The translations under genes were made by a program, and so were the position numbers. The notes beneath the pieces were generated by a model. The model was not told the origin of the DNA. It ran no database searches and worked only from the letters and a program-made list of their open reading frames with translations. A DNA stretch of 64,000 nucleotides from Atrina japonica (Eukaryota > Mollusca > Bivalvia > Pterioida > Pinnidae). The stretch is from assembly GCA_030159075.1 (NCBI GenBank), contig BROG01000639.1:248001-312000 (forward strand), read 5' to 3'. Below, piece by piece: positions 34,963 through 64,000 of this stretch. The stretch's first letter is position 1; each line of letters opens with the position of its first letter.

Positions 34963-35730
34963 TTTTGAATACTAAATAGGTGACCTTAATTGTGTGGTTC
35001 CATTGTAGTCTTCCAAGAAACCACAAAAGAAATGTTGATTTTAAAATAGTTTATTTTGACAGACTATAAAGCATACATATATCCAATGTTTTAAGTATAT
35101 GTTAAGAAAGGTCTCTCAATAATCCCATATTTCCCTAACACACGTTTATATACATGAAATATTCTAAAATAGTTGTAAAGATAATCAGATAATGTAAAAT
35201 ATGATGAACATCACTGGAATAAAATAAGTCAAATAATGGATGTACTGAATTGAAATTAAAGTCAGAATTTTGGAGAAATTTTTGAATGAATACTGATTAA
35301 AAATAAATTTTAATTGTCATGCTTAATTATGTTATATGTCACTATCAAAAGCAAATAAAAAACATCTGATTTTATAAATAAAAAAGCACAAAGAATATAT
35401 CAAGACAATAGAACCATTATTTTCTTCTTTCTACATCATAAATATATCACACTGTCAGGATTATACTTACTACATAACAGAATCAAGTTTACACATTCTG
35501 TTTAACAGAACCAATTGTAATAGTTATAGGGTAAAGGCATACACTCCAGGGAAATAATGATTTATCCCTTACAATCACACCAATTACTACATGTATCAGG
35601 GAGGAATCAGTAACACCATTGTCTTATCTCCCACAACTACCATAAGATATAATGAAGGAATCACCAAACAATGAAAATCAAGGGTGGCAGAGACGGCAAC
35701 ATGTGATGTATCTAATAGCAGAGTCTCTGT
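34963..35730. other. Gene-free stretch
   Basis: AT-rich, with no exon recognised. Confidence 0.35.
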
Positions 35731-35733
35731 TAA

Positions 35734-35918
35734 TAGACCCTTTAGCAGTAACTGCTGTCCTGTGACTTTGCCAGTCTTTGGTTGGCAAAATGATACAGAT
35801 TCCCGGAAAATGACGTTTAGAAAAAATCAGTTACTATAACGATGTCTATGTTTTTGTGGATATCTGTATCATTTTGCCAACCAAATTCACAGGACTGCAG
35901 TTACTGCCAAAGGGTCTA
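35734..35918. mobile_element. MITE with long terminal inverted repeats
   Basis: The left arm TAGACCCTTTAGCAGTAACT and then GCTGTCCTGTGA is matched by the right arm TCACAGGACTGCAGTTACTG and then CCAAAGGGTCTA. A second inner pair is TTGGTTGGCAAAATGATACA and TGTATCATTTTGCCAACCAA. TA dinucleotides at both edges suggest a TA target duplication (element body 35736-35916), the habit of Tc1/mariner-related MITEs. Confidence 0.85.
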
Positions 35919-36870
35919 TAGTTTATTTATGATATCTAGAGGCATTGAAATATGATTAACAATTGATTTATAGAACACAACATGTACAAATAAAAAGCTA
36001 TAAAATTGAAATATTTTAGAACAGTGGAAGGAAATATTTTTGGGTGGTTTGGAAGATATAAGAACGGTCATGCACAACCAAATTTTGATGCATCATGGTG
36101 ATTCCTGTCATGTATTTTATACCACAGACAACTTTTCAAAACAAAATTTAATTTTGAAAATTTAATTTTATATATACCAGTACATGATATAAAGGTTTTT
36201 TTTTTACAACAGATTTAAACTCAATATTTTTAACAACAAGGAACTTATCAGTACAACATATTCATTATATAAATCATCTACATGCTTTATTACAACAGTC
36301 CAAGGCAAGCATTTCTTATAACAGACTAGACTGAGATCTCTTACAACATTCTAGTTGATATTATCAAGAAAAATGATTCTAGTAAAGTTTAGAAACAATC
36401 ATGCTTGATCTTTGATGGTAACAAGAATGTGATTTATAAATAATCACTTACTTTTCCTACACATGATAAACATGTTATTTTGTACACAAACATGACAAGA
36501 TTAATTAAATCCAGTAAGCAAGAATCCTGTTTTTAGTTAAATATTATAAACGGTAATTGCTGTCTGAATGATAGTTGTAGACATGTTATACAATTGTACC
36601 CTGATTATAGGTCTAAGGTATAAAAGGGTGGAACCCATAACCATTTATTTTACTGAACATGCTTAAAAACAAAAACCTGATTACAAAAATCCCCAGTCAT
36701 ACTACTGGCATACTCAAAATTAATTTATTTCTGTCAAAGTATAGATTAAATTGACTTTAAAAGTCTTTTGATTCTGCAAGGTGTCTTTTGAAATAGCTTT
36801 AACATGTTTAACTGAACTGATTAGTTCAAGTACATCTGTAAATTCTATCAGTGTCTATCAGGTATATGTG
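35919..36870. other. Gene-free stretch
   Basis: AT-rich, with no exon recognised. Confidence 0.35.
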
Positions 36871-36877
36871 TATATAT

Positions 36878-37022
36878 CAAAACACACTGATACCTGCCTT
36901 GAGGACTGTCCGAATCTGCCACTGAAATGTTGTATCTCAAAAGAGATTTTGTTTACAGGATTGTCAAACTGATTGAGTTATAAGAGTGGCTGTATTAGAC
37001 AGGTGCTCTTTAGAGACAGTGG
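36878..37022. repeat. Fold-back repeat family F copy, diverged
   Basis: AACACACTGATACCTGCCTT with GAGGACTGTCCGAATCTGCC on the left and TTAGACAGGTGCTCTTTAGA on the right match the ends of the family weakly. Confidence 0.55.
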
Positions 37023-39597
37023 TCATCTATGGGGCTAACTATCTGCTCTCTATTTAATCAAACTGTAGTAAAGATTTGTACATCTCCAACAGGTGATTAC
37101 AGTGATCTGCAGCATAATATGTCAAAGAAAAGAATAATATGTCAAATAGAAAAAAATGTCAAAAATCGAAAAATATGTCAAAAATAAAAAATATGTCAAA
37201 TAAAAGTATAAAAGTTCTCAAAGAAATATAATTACATAATGTACTAAAGTGTGAGTTGGGGGGGGGGGGGTGTCATATGGTGAGTAAACGCAAGTCTATG
37301 ATATAAATGAACAAAACTGACATGATGTGTCACCAAATTTTCATATTATTCTGTCGTTTCATAAGTCCAAGTTATCTCCCATGTCAGCAGGTATCAGTTG
37401 TGATGTCTTGTCTTTACTTAAGAAAACATCTGTCACAATGGATAACTTTTCTCATTTTAAACACAAACAAATGACATCACAATCAATACTTGCTATGAGG
37501 GGAGGTAACTCTGGATAATGAACATACAAATGTACCTAATAGTCATTGTATCTTGACTCAGACAGATATATAACAACATGAGAAATAAACATCATGCATG
37601 TGTTCAGAAGATTTACCACTAGTTATATATATGATACAGATGAAGATGCACGATAGATCGTTACTTGAAGCTGAAGTGTGACAATGACAAATATTAATGA
37701 CTAAATGACTTTACAAGGAATGTAATGAAGTCAACTTGTTTTCCGTTCTGGACTAAGACAATAACTTGTTTATCAACTAATCAACAATAAAGACCTGATT
37801 GATGTTAATATTGATATATCTTTGGGAATAAATTTCAGAAAAAAAAATATTTTGGATAAAAGGGAAAAAATGACTAGCTATCCACTAAATTCTTGCTTTC
37901 ACATCAACTTCTGTATATTAATCATAACTTTAAAGATACATGTATAACAATTATATGTAATACACTTAATATATATTTTTCATACACCTGCCAATATTAT
38001 CTAATGAATAACTCACAGCTAAGGGTCTAAATCAATTTCAGGAATTTGAGAAATGATCTGTAAAATGGACTAAACGAGCTTGACATTTTAATTGTTTTAA
38101 TCAAACATAAGATTTTATTTTTTGACCTTTGACACAAGTTTGACACCTCTATATTCTTTTTTTCTGTTTATTTTATTATATCTTATTTATGCTGTCATGA
38201 AATTTGTTAAGAGAATCTAAAACTAATAAAACGAGTCATATAAATATAAAAGGCATTAACCAAACAATTTTCTTTCCTTTTTTACTACTTAGATTGATAT
38301 ACAATAACAAAAAAAAGTTATACAAAGGCATAATTATTCTTAAATTTCTAAATATTTTGTGAAAATTGATTGAGAAACCCAGTTTGGCACTTTTTCACAC
38401 TTGCAACTGATTAACTAAACCTTATAATTTGTATATGCATACCACACTGGACTTGACCTTATTTTCACAAAATACAATGTATATAGAAATATACGACTAG
38501 CATATAAATTTATCAGGTACACAACTCAATTTTAAGGACTAGATTAATCACCTGATCAAATGTCAAAATTTTGATATTTTACAATGCTTTAAGCACGAAC
38601 ACTTATTTTACAATGCTTTAAGCATTAACACTTCCTGAGCATTATCATTTTTGAACTTGGATTATTGTTTTTTGTTGTATAATGACTGCCATGAAGTAGA
38701 TGTCAGGTAAAACAATGTCTGAAATTGTTTTCCAATTTTTCACTTCTAATAATTTGTATTACACTTAAAGCGGCTGATACAAACTTATGCTAGGTTTAGA
38801 AAATTGTCATTTATCATCAAAATTATATTTGTCTCAGAACTGTTGGAGATAATAGTGTATTTCAAACAAACAGAGGAAGTCCGCTAATAATGACTAATTT
38901 TCAAAATTGTTGATCAATTTTCAAAGTTTCTAAAAACCAAAGAAAAATATTGTCTCTCCCAACAACATTGAAAATTCAACCAGTGTATCCATTTACGTGG
39001 AAATAGATCAACAATGATTTAGAAAACACAGACATACTTATATAGCGGTATTTTGTGTGTATATTTATACCCAGTCTTGTTTATATAAAGTTAGTAAGAT
39101 TCTGACATAATCCATGTATCCCAGGCTAATACACAATACAAATAAATGCATCAATTTGTTAGTTGAAGAGAATAAAGGAAGACCTCGGTATCTTTGTGTC
39201 TTATAGAACCTCTCTTAAACTCTTGACCTGGATGAAATATAAAATTCATTACAAAAATAAAAAAAGATTACATAAATTTTTGTGTGGATATATTTGATTA
39301 TGAAATATAATATGAATAGTACTCACTGCGACAACTTCCATGTATAGTTATAAAAGAGACAACATAACTTTTCGTCCCTTGTTATTTTCGAAAAATCACA
39401 ACAGGAAACATATTCACCCTATCTTAAATTTGCCCTTAATCACCAGTATCATGGGAGACATGACTTTCCATGGTTCAGTTATTTACCTTAGAAAATCTAC
39501 ATTTATTTTAAATTCACCCTCCCATCTAAGCGAAAAAATGGTGTAAATTGAATGAAGACAAATATGTCCAGGTATACAGTAAAATGTAATAATTAAC
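37023..39597. other. Long gene-free AT-rich region
   Basis: Short AATATGTCAAA repeats occur at 37120-37200 and a G11-13 run at 37259-37271. Open frames at 37327 and 39340 (plus strand) have no domain or splice support. Part of it may be intron of the minus-strand gene. Confidence 0.35.
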
Positions 39598-39660
39598 CTG
39601 TAGTTCTGACATATCAAACCCTGATGTTGAAAGGTCTTCTCTGTCACCAGAGTCCCTACC
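39598..39660 (-). CDS. Candidate exon, 63 nt, minus strand
   Basis: Minus-strand frame GRDSGDREDLSTSGFDMSEL plus Q, phase 0 in and out, between GATTTGTAGATAG and CTACAG|GTTAAT. It is acidic and serine-rich and much more protein-like than neighbouring frames. The pyrimidine tract is weak. It may belong to the Ser/Arg-rich gene whose other exons lie at 27.2-30.5 kb, but 9 kb separate them and the linking exons are not seen. Confidence 0.4.
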
Positions 39661-41430
39661 CTATCTACAAATCCCCTGACCCAGGGGTAAAAATTGCACA
39701 AATCTACCTGACACTAGATATAATACAAATCAAAATTAAACCAAAGTCCTTCAAAATGTATAAATGTTTACCCATAATGAACCACCTCACTAAATGGCAA
39801 AAGATAGCAACAAGTCAGCTGAGTGACTAAGGTGACTTAAAACCTATATTAATATGTGTATGATCTAGTGCTGCAGTTCATTCTTAATTATTTACAAGGC
39901 TGACATCTGAACTACCAGTATGTATACAACAAGTACAAAACCTATCTCTGAAATGACGTGTAACTGTGTGAAAAATCTATCTCTAATGATGTGTAACTGT
40001 GTGAAAAATATATGACATGTACAAATGTACTACCGGTAATTGATATCATCCTATTATGAATTATGTATATGACGTGTACACATGTACAAACTGATCTTAT
40101 CCTAATGTCCAACATCAGCATAAAACCATAATGAGATGTAAAATGAAATAAGAAATGACATGAAATGTTTGAAAAGAAGTCCCTAATTAAAGCAAATTAT
40201 TTGATTAAGCTATTTTTACCTACCCGCTTACGAGCTAGATAAATTGGATAAAATGGAGTTCAATTATTAGAGATAAAAACTTTGAAAAACACTAAATCAA
40301 GATATCATTTGTTCATATTATTGATGGACAAATAAATAAAATTATTTAAAACACAAGACCCGACAAGAAACATGAGGAAATAATATTAAAGTCAAAACAT
40401 GGTAGTCTATTATATTTTATGTGTATGTAAATATCAGAGCGATCTGTTTTACATATACATGTATATAAACAAATTAAAATCAAATGTTATAACACTGAAC
40501 AACCTCTGGTACTAAATAGTATATCATGTCCCTGTAATTGTTATACAGCTACCTTCAGAAATAAATAAAACAAATTACAAACCATCAAGAATATTATCAA
40601 AATCTTATATATCACTAATTTAAACTTTTGTGAAGCACAGTCATGGATACTAAATTATTTATCAGGCATGCATCTATAATCCACATGATACTGCATGATA
40701 TAATAATTGTACACTTGACCTATCTCGACAAGTAAACCATTTATTTGTCAAACCAGAAATACTAAAATAAATATAATAGTTTATATCTATCAAATTTTAC
40801 AGTTCTGTTGAAAAATTGGTGTGGTGCCAATATATAAACATATAACAGGGAAAGGTTTCAAAGTTCCTTTTGCTTAGTGGCCATATTCTTGGTACTGAAA
40901 TATGGTCCTTTTCTTTAACCTTCCTTTTTATTTTAAGTTTTTCTAATTTAAAGCTTGACATTCATGTCAACATATTCCCAGAACTTATTTTGTAATTTCT
41001 TTTACTATACAAACTGTTTATAAACTCAGAGATGAAAGTCTGATTTATAAGGAACAACAAAAAATCCTCAAAATACACAACACAACACAAACATTACAAC
41101 ACAGAGTACCTTGTGACTAGATATCGGAATATATAATATCACTTACAGTTTTTATATTAAAATCAGTAACATATTCTTAAATTCAACACAAACATGTTTA
41201 CAAGCTATCAAGCACATATACATGTATAAACATTTACACATACACACACACTCTCTGACCATTTCCTGTGTAAATGAATTACACAGATGAAAACTTTGGC
41301 GAAATTTGTGTCCGAGTTTGAGGCGCATTTGAAGAAGAATTGGTAGAAAATAAAATGATTTATTGGTTTGAATTCACAGTTTAGCCTTCTCTACAGTGTA
41401 CAACATCAACAATAAAATTGATGTAATATG
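39661..41430. other. Gene-free AT-rich region
   Basis: No exon recognised. A possible single-codon site (ATCTAG, CTC, GTAAGC on the minus strand near 40232) is not supported by any reading frame. Confidence 0.3.
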
Positions 41431-41439
41431 TAAATTTAT

Positions 41440-41660
41440 TTAATTACCATCTACAGTAAATTAAATTACTAACCTTAATTATCAAAACAAATCTATAGTT
41501 GGGCATTGTAATATGTAAATTACTAACCTTAATTACCAAAACAAATCTATAGTTGGGCATTGTAATATGTAAATTACTAACATTAATTACCAAAACAAAT
41601 CTATAGTTGGGCAATAGGTAAAGTACTAACATTAATTAGTCTGGGGCATTGTAATATAAA
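41440..41660. repeat. 61-bp minisatellite, about 3.5 copies
   Basis: Unit AATATGTAAATTACTAACCT, then TAATTACCAAAACAAATCTA and TAGTTGGGCATTGT, followed by decayed copies to about 41830. Confidence 0.9.
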
Positions 41661-42600
41661 TTACTATTTTTACTGACAATCTATATTGGGCAGTAATATA
41701 TCAACATTATTATCTATAGTTGTTGACATTTTACACATTAATTGTAACAAATCTATTTTACCTAATCTATGAGAGTAGAATCTACAAATCTTATCTATGT
41801 TTACACTTGTAACAAAATTTTACCTAATCATGAGAGTAAAATCTACATCTATGTCTATTACACTGTCATTTCTTCATATTGTTTTACTGGTTTTACACAC
41901 CATATATATACACCACAAGTTGTATGGTCTAAGCAGCTTTTCACTTGAGAAGAAAACCCAGTTACAACACATGTAGAAAGGGATCATGGGCCTTTCAAAA
42001 GTAAACAGACAAAGTTACCAATAAACATGGGCTATGATAAAAAAACTCAAACTATGCAGAACTGGAGGTAAGAGACATTGTAATTAGGAACAATGTGTGT
42101 GCCACTGTGGCCACTATTACTTTTGCAAAACAAAGGGGGGATAAATGATCAGTCAAAATTAAACTGAAATTTAATAATGGACAGCTAGTACTTAATCTGG
42201 GCATATTAAATTGCAGCCATTATTTAAATCAAATATAACGGCTACAAAATAAGCTAAATTGCCCTATTCTAACTACATGTACAAAACATCAAGTAACAGC
42301 ACATGAGATAATTTGAAATACCCAAAACTCACCCAAAAATAGTTTAATCATCAAATCAAAATAAAGAAATTATAATAGATATGATTTTAACTATTTCAGC
42401 TGTACCTTACATGTAAAATTTAAATACAACACAGTTTGTACTAAGTCTAACCCTACTGGAGTGACAACTATAGCCATGCCTGTGTGCTATATCTTTAATG
42501 ACTACTGGGTACCTGATTCTACAGGATACACATGCAGGTATCAACACTAACTTCTGATTTATATGTATGTTAGGAACTATAACAAATACTGCAGTCTAAT
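41661..42600. other. Gene-free stretch
   Basis: Decayed copies of the preceding repeat to about 41840, then AT-rich sequence without exons. Confidence 0.35.
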
Positions 42601-42602
42601 GA

Positions 42603-42723
42603 ACAAATATTTAACCCCCTTGCTGCGTCTTTGATTTAGATCTATATCAACCTCTTTGGCAGAATATTTAACCCCCTTGCTGCGTCTTTGATTTAGATCT
42701 ATATCAACCTCTTTGGCAGAATA
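42603..42723. repeat. 60-bp direct duplication
   Basis: AATATTTAACCCCCTTGCTG, then CGTCTTTGATTTAGATCTAT and ATCAACCTCTTTGGCAG, occur twice in tandem without a visible difference, so the duplication is recent. Confidence 0.95.
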
Positions 42724-43430
42724 CTGAACAAAGAATAATGACTAATGACGTTTTCATTCAAAAGTGTTTGCGGAACTTAAATGCTGCCAAGAATAGCCAA
42801 ATAAATTAGTATTTTAACACTGGAATGTTAAGTCAAAATGCATAGTGACTTTCCACCAACCCTTATCTTGAACTTGATGCATTTTTGTTCTGCATTTTAT
42901 TAATTCATGGACATTCCTGCAGATATACAAGTGTGACCTTATTATCTGCATTATTTATATAATACAATTCCCTTTATATGTGCCATATATACTTTGTATT
43001 GTTTGATATAGAAGAGGGGTTTAAGTTAAAAATAGAAAGAAAAACAGATCAAATACAAAATCAAAGTCTCAATCAGAAGGACAATAACATTCCTCAGGAA
43101 TAAAAGTGGAGAACAGAAAAACACTCCGTCAGACCAGATCTATATCAGGCTGTAGTCCCTTTATAATGACCTTACTGTACAGCCCAACGATAACTATGCA
43201 GGGACACATTTTTCCACCTCTGTACAGCTATAGAAATCTCTATATAAACTGAATTTTTATAAGGATGTGAAACACTTCAAGATAAACCCACATTAAATAT
43301 TTCAGATGCTGGGCAATGTAAGGTTACGGATGTTAGAACCCTATTTACAAATCAATAGTTAATGTCCTTTTTTCACAAAAAAATGTATTTCTATAGTATT
43401 TCAGTGGGCAAAGATTATGAAACCTATTGA
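42724..43430. other. Gene-free stretch
   Basis: No exon or clear repeat recognised. Confidence 0.3.
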
Positions 43431-43600
43431 TACTGGACCAGTAGTCGGTTATTATGGGATTTCGTCTTTGGATGTACTATGAAAATGTTTTTTTCCTCTT
43501 TTTGAAAACAACGTCCAACAGCAGATGACTCAGATGTCATAAAATTCTATTCTATATAACCAAACTCACGCAACAGCCGACAACTGGTCTTGGCTGACAA
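43431..43600. mobile_element. MITE related to the element near 59.0 kb
   Basis: The left arm GGACCAGTAGTCGGTTATTA, followed by TGGGATTTCGTC, has an inverted counterpart at the right, CAAACTCACGCAACAGCCGA and CAACTGGTCTTGG. The arms resemble those at 59018-59185. Confidence 0.6.
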
Positions 43601-45104
43601 ATAGTTCAGTATGTGAGTATGGATTCTAGCAACCTCTTGGAGAAAATCTCACTAACCTTGACTTGAAATGGTTTTGGAAGCATAAGCCCTTGATACCCAC
43701 CTCCAAATTGGAAATTAATTTTATCATTTTAAAAGTATTTGAATCTGGATTTTTTTCATCTGCATTATGCTATCATGCAAAACTTCAGCATGACTCATGT
43801 CCTGTTGGCATGAACACTGACTTGCTCATGCATGTGAAATATCTGTAAGAACTGAATAGTGAAATGACAGGCAGTATGTGTACTCTGAATAGAAGACAGG
43901 GTTTCATTATTTTCACACACAACATGCGGAAAACCCAGGGTTCATCTAGAACATATATCAAGATGCAATGATCGATATATAAATTTTCTGATTAAATGAT
44001 TCGCAGCAAGAGGTTTAATAACAATTTACAATGAAAGTGCACCCATACCTCCTAACGCCATTATTTCTATATCATTACCAAATAATCCTGTAACCAGATA
44101 TTAAGGAATCTAAAACACTTACTTCACATCAAGTTCACATCAAGTTTTTTTTATGTTTTAAGTGTTCTTATAAAAAATGTGTATGCAACTGTGACTGGCA
44201 TTGCTTACTACAACAATGGACATTGGACTAACAGGAAATATATGGAAAAGTGACAGAAAATAAAGAGGTATCTATAGTAAGAGAACACAGGCCACAAAAT
44301 AACAGAAATTGTCGTAACCCATTTACAGGTTATGCTAAAAAGAATGATCGTAACCTGCAGGTTATGATAGCAATAATGAAGCCCTAAAAATGAAATTCTT
44401 TGAGAACGAAAAGGAGGTAACGTGATTTGTATTTGTTGTAACCTCCATGCAACCTGAACGATCGCACTAATGTTATTTCGTGGTCTGAGAATTGTGTAAG
44501 TGTACCAAACATTATATTTATTTATATTTATATTTAGATTTTGGACCATTCTGTTCTATTAGCTCCTAACAGATGATTTGGAATAATCCGTATCATTGAT
44601 CCCATATCACATATATTTAGGCTACACCATATCATTGTTTGAAAGACGCCATTTATAAACATCAAAGTGAAAGTATCGCATGTTAAACTTGAAATTTTCT
44701 GATTTTTTATGTTTATATGAAATTTGATGTGACAAAATAATCAATTGTGTGCAAATTATGGATCTTACAACAGCGAAATGGGATCACACATTGACAAAAC
44801 TGTCATCAAGTTCATAAAATAGCTTTATGCAGTTATCATTAATAAGGAAAATGAATTAATCATCACAGAATTAACATAAATAAAATCTATAAAATTCACT
44901 TCATTTGAAGGTCCTAAACTACATCATTATGAATAATTTAAAGAAAATATGTAAATAAATAAAACTTCATTTGTAGATAATCACACAACAAACATATTCA
45001 AAATCTTTACTGATTTACTGATGAACATAAACTGAATCCCTCATCTATTTCACAGTAGATCCAGTCAGTCATATACAAATTTTTGTGTAAAGTGGTCTGA
45101 ACCC
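43601..45104. other. Gene-free region downstream of the SOWAH stop
   Basis: Should contain the 3' UTR of the SOWAH gene, which is transcribed leftward from 45105. Candidate polyadenylation hexamers are too frequent in this AT-rich DNA to choose one. Open frames at 43663 and 44208 are not supported. Confidence 0.4.
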
Positions 45105-61448
<16,344 letters not shown>

Positions 61449-62455
61449 CTGCAGAAAGAATAAATGTAACAATGCACAAGCTTTACACACACACACACAA
61501 TGTAAATATTTATTAAATGTAAATCCAATAACATGTAATCATTAGTTCTTGTGGTTGTTAGTATGTTATAGATCCTGCTTTGTCAGCCATTTCCTATCAT
61601 CTGTGTTAGCATTCACAGCAGACCTTGTATAATTTAGTGTACAGGCAGGGATTTTCCTATCTCCAAAATTCTGGGTCCAGAGTTCGGAAAATTTGGGAAA
61701 AATATGACATTTTTGCTAAAATAGAAACACTTAATTTGAGATATTTGTTTGAAAATAATTTATCTTTTATTTTGAATTTCAAAATTGGGAATTTTTGCAT
61801 AATTTTGGGGAAAATAACAAGCCTTTTTGCATTGGGAATTGGTCCTGTAACTGGAACCAAAATCAGCCGAGGAAAATCCCTGACAGGTATGTGCAAACTG
61901 GAACGTACATTGATCTCAAAGTGTAATTACTTATATTTACAGTAACACAGATATAAATATTTATGTCTTGTTTTATTTTTATTTTACCTCAGTGAATTCC
62001 TCACTTACATGTAAATGTGTACACATACTACACAACAATGCTGCATGATTTTGTTGATATGTCAAAAGTGTCAAATTAAATGCTAACAACATGTACAATA
62101 CATTATACATTGCCATCTAAAGACTTCAGCATGTTTAGTATACTAATGGTAATACAGTGGGGGTCATTGGGCCTTTTATGGTCGCACATTTGGGAATTTT
62201 AATGTAAAGTTGTGTCAGATTGTGAAAAACAGGGTGTGACTGTACACATTTTCATGTAATATAATCTCTTTTTTAAATGCATTTTCCTCTTTATTTTTTT
62301 ACATGTGTCTCGGTCTGTACAACAAATTAGGAATACTTCTCATCAAATTGGGAAAAAACCATGTATTTTGCATTGGGAATGGGGCTGAATATCAGCCCTG
62401 TGGAAGCTATAAAGGCCTGGCTATTAAAAGTTGATGCAAAAGTGTAAAACTTTGC
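61449..62455. other. SOWAH 5' intron (presumed)
   Basis: No exon recognised. Open frames on both strands at 61625-61945 lie in a segment whose GGGAATTTT and TTGGGAAAA phrases recur near 62190 and 62345, so it is probably an old repeat and not coding. Confidence 0.45.
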
Positions 62456-62457
62456 TA

Positions 62458-62695
62458 ACTACATGAACATGTCTGCAATAGCTATCTATAAACTTGAAGT
62501 ATGCTAATGGTACATGTAATATACATGTAGTGGGGGCTGTTAAAAGTTAGAAGTGTCAAATTATGCTAACCAGTAACTACATGAACATGTCTGCAATAGC
62601 TATCTATAAACTTGAAGTATGCTAATAGTACATGTAATATACCTGTAGTGGGGGCTGTTAAAAGTTAGAAGTGTAAAATTATGCTAACTACATGT
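62458..62695. repeat. About 115-bp tandem duplication
   Basis: ACTACATGAACATGTCTGCA, ATAGCTATCTATAAACTTGA and AGTATGCTAAT through GTGGGGGCTGTTAAAAGTTA occur twice with few differences. Confidence 0.93.
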
Positions 62696-62929
62696 AGTAA
62701 CTATATGTACATGATGTATTCTTTGGGACTTTAGGTACTGGGTAGAGGTACATGTATATATAATATTAAAAGTTACGAAGTCATTTAGGAGTATGGAACA
62801 GGAATTCCAGGATTATGTCTGATCAGATCAGATACAATTCAATTAACAAGAGTTGTCAGAAGACAATAAAGCTTGCTGAAATGGGAATAAATTTTCAAAA
62901 TAGATATCTGACCCATAGCTGACAGGTTT

Positions 62930-63790
62930 TAAGGTCAAAGGACTGGTAAAATTTTGATTTCTTCAGCTCAGGTTTAAAATTTTGAAAAGTAGGTCAAAGT
63001 CCAAGATCAAATTGAATAGGTCTAAAGTCAAGATACCAAATGAGGGCTCTGGACATAAGAAATATAAATGTACATGTGAAACGTACCTCATGGCTTAAAA
63101 GGTATAGCCATTGTTAAAGTTTTTGAAAAGTTGTTCAAATTCTAAGGTCAAGGTACCAAATGAAAGTTCTGGTCATAAGAAATCTATATGTGAAATATCA
63201 AAGTCCTATCCCAGACATTTTGAAATAAAAAAAAATTACTGGTCAACCAGACCAGTGAATAAAGGAATTTCACCAGTCAAAGAATTTTTTTTTACTGGTC
63301 TGTATATGTACACAATTGAAAAGGAATGGCAAATTACTGGTCATTTGGACCAGTTATCAGATAGTTTTCACTGGACTTTTGTAAAATTTACCATTTTTTC
63401 TGGCAAGACCGGTGAATTTTAAAAACTCTGCTATCCCTCATGGTTTTAAAGATATAACCAAGGTTAAAGTTTTTGAAGAATAGGTCAGAGTTCAAGGTCA
63501 AGGCCACTAGGTCAAAAGTCAAGGTACCAAATGAAAACTCTGGTACATGTTATAAGAAATCTACATATGTATATGTGAAATATCAAAGCCCTATCCCTCA
63601 TGGTTTGAAAGCTATAATCAAGGTTAAGTTTTTGAAAAGTAAGTCAATGTCCAAGGTCAAGTTCACTAGGTCAAAAGTCATGGTACCAAATGAAAACTCT
63701 CGTCATAAGAAATCTATATATGTGAAATATCAAAGCACTGTCTCTTGCGGTTAATAAATTACAGGTCAGGTTAAAGTTTTGACTATGGAT
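62930..63790 (+). repeat. Dispersed repeat family D, about 150-bp tandem modules
   Basis: Four to five modules contain AAAGTTTTTGAAAAGT, GGTCAAGGTACCAAATGAAA, CATAAGAAATCTATATGTGA and AATATCAAAGTCCTATCCCT. The end GATGTCAACAACAACGCCTC is typical of the family edge. No intact protein. Confidence 0.75.
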
Positions 63791-64000
63791 GTCAACAACA
63801 ACGCCTCTGGGCTTTTGTCCTGGCAAGCTAAAAACTTATCTCTAATTGCTCCTGTTTTCTGATATGTTGAATACAGGATCTAATGCAATCTGCTATGGGG
63901 TCATGTGTGGATGACCTTGTAGGTGGGTCATTTTCGACCAATCAAAATGTGACTTATGCTACATGTATCTTGCAAGTTTATAAAATTAATGGCAAAGAGA
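63791..64000. other. Window edge, presumed SOWAH 5' intron
   Basis: No feature recognised. Confidence 0.35.

Noticed and set aside
40228..40240. Another AG-CTC-GTAAGC single-codon site on the minus strand
   Set aside because: No reading frame on either side requires a leucine here, so it is kept only as an example of how often such sites arise by chance.
44040..44062. AG-GAG-GTATGG site on the minus strand
   Set aside because: It lies downstream of the SOWAH stop, with no adjacent exon of another gene.
61625..61945. Overlapping frames on both strands as a missing SOWAH first exon
   Set aside because: Neither resembles the N-terminal SOWAH helix, there is no donor with one unpaired base, and the text is repeat-like.

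Overview
This is an AT-rich, repeat-dense stretch of an animal nuclear genome. Coding sequence is sparse and intron-split, with GT-AG introns. tRNA-headed SINEs of a type I associate with bivalve molluscs occur several times, together with many fold-back elements and minisatellites of 28-64 bp units. A bivalve, possibly a scallop, is the best guess; that is inference from repeat style and not a species call. There are no bacterial-style operons, rRNAs, CRISPR arrays or convincing functional tRNA genes.

Layout. 1-8.4 kb: repeats only. 8.48-13.75 kb, minus strand: a gene for a 1231-residue protein with 12 C2H2 zinc fingers and two AT-hook-like motifs, made from one 3.5-kb coding exon and one 198-nt terminal exon rich in SUMO-type sites. 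14.9-17.2 kb: two large minisatellites. 18.4-19.7 kb: a 1252-bp Mutator-like element with inverted ends, a 9-bp target duplication and only the tail of a transposase. 21-22.2 kb: a tandem array carrying two head-to-head MITEs that form a large palindrome. 24.1-26.3 kb: two probable plus-strand exons of an unidentified gene. 27.2-39.7 kb, minus strand: three good and two tentative exons of an unidentified serine/arginine-rich protein. 45.1-61.4 kb, minus strand: a gene of the Sosondowah (SOWAH) ankyrin-repeat family, whose first exon was not found and probably lies beyond position 64000. Its introns are full of minisatellites, SINEs and fold-back repeats. 62.4-63.8 kb: dispersed repeats.

The most interesting signal is in the SOWAH gene. 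Reconstructing the reading frame across the two ankyrin repeats requires a 12-nt exon and then four separate exons of exactly 3 nt (GGG, TAT, AAT, GGG). Each is flanked by AG and a GTRAGT donor, all are phase 0, and they lie in the correct order. They supply G, Y, N and G, the residues that complete the ankyrin openings DFTN-G-Y-TALHW and KKT-N-G-GYTPLH. A nearly pure 400-nt CU tract in the transcript lies about 120 nt upstream of one of them. If RNA confirms this, it is a run of single-codon exons in one conserved domain. All exon calls here rest on reading frames and splice consensus only; no RNA or database evidence was available.
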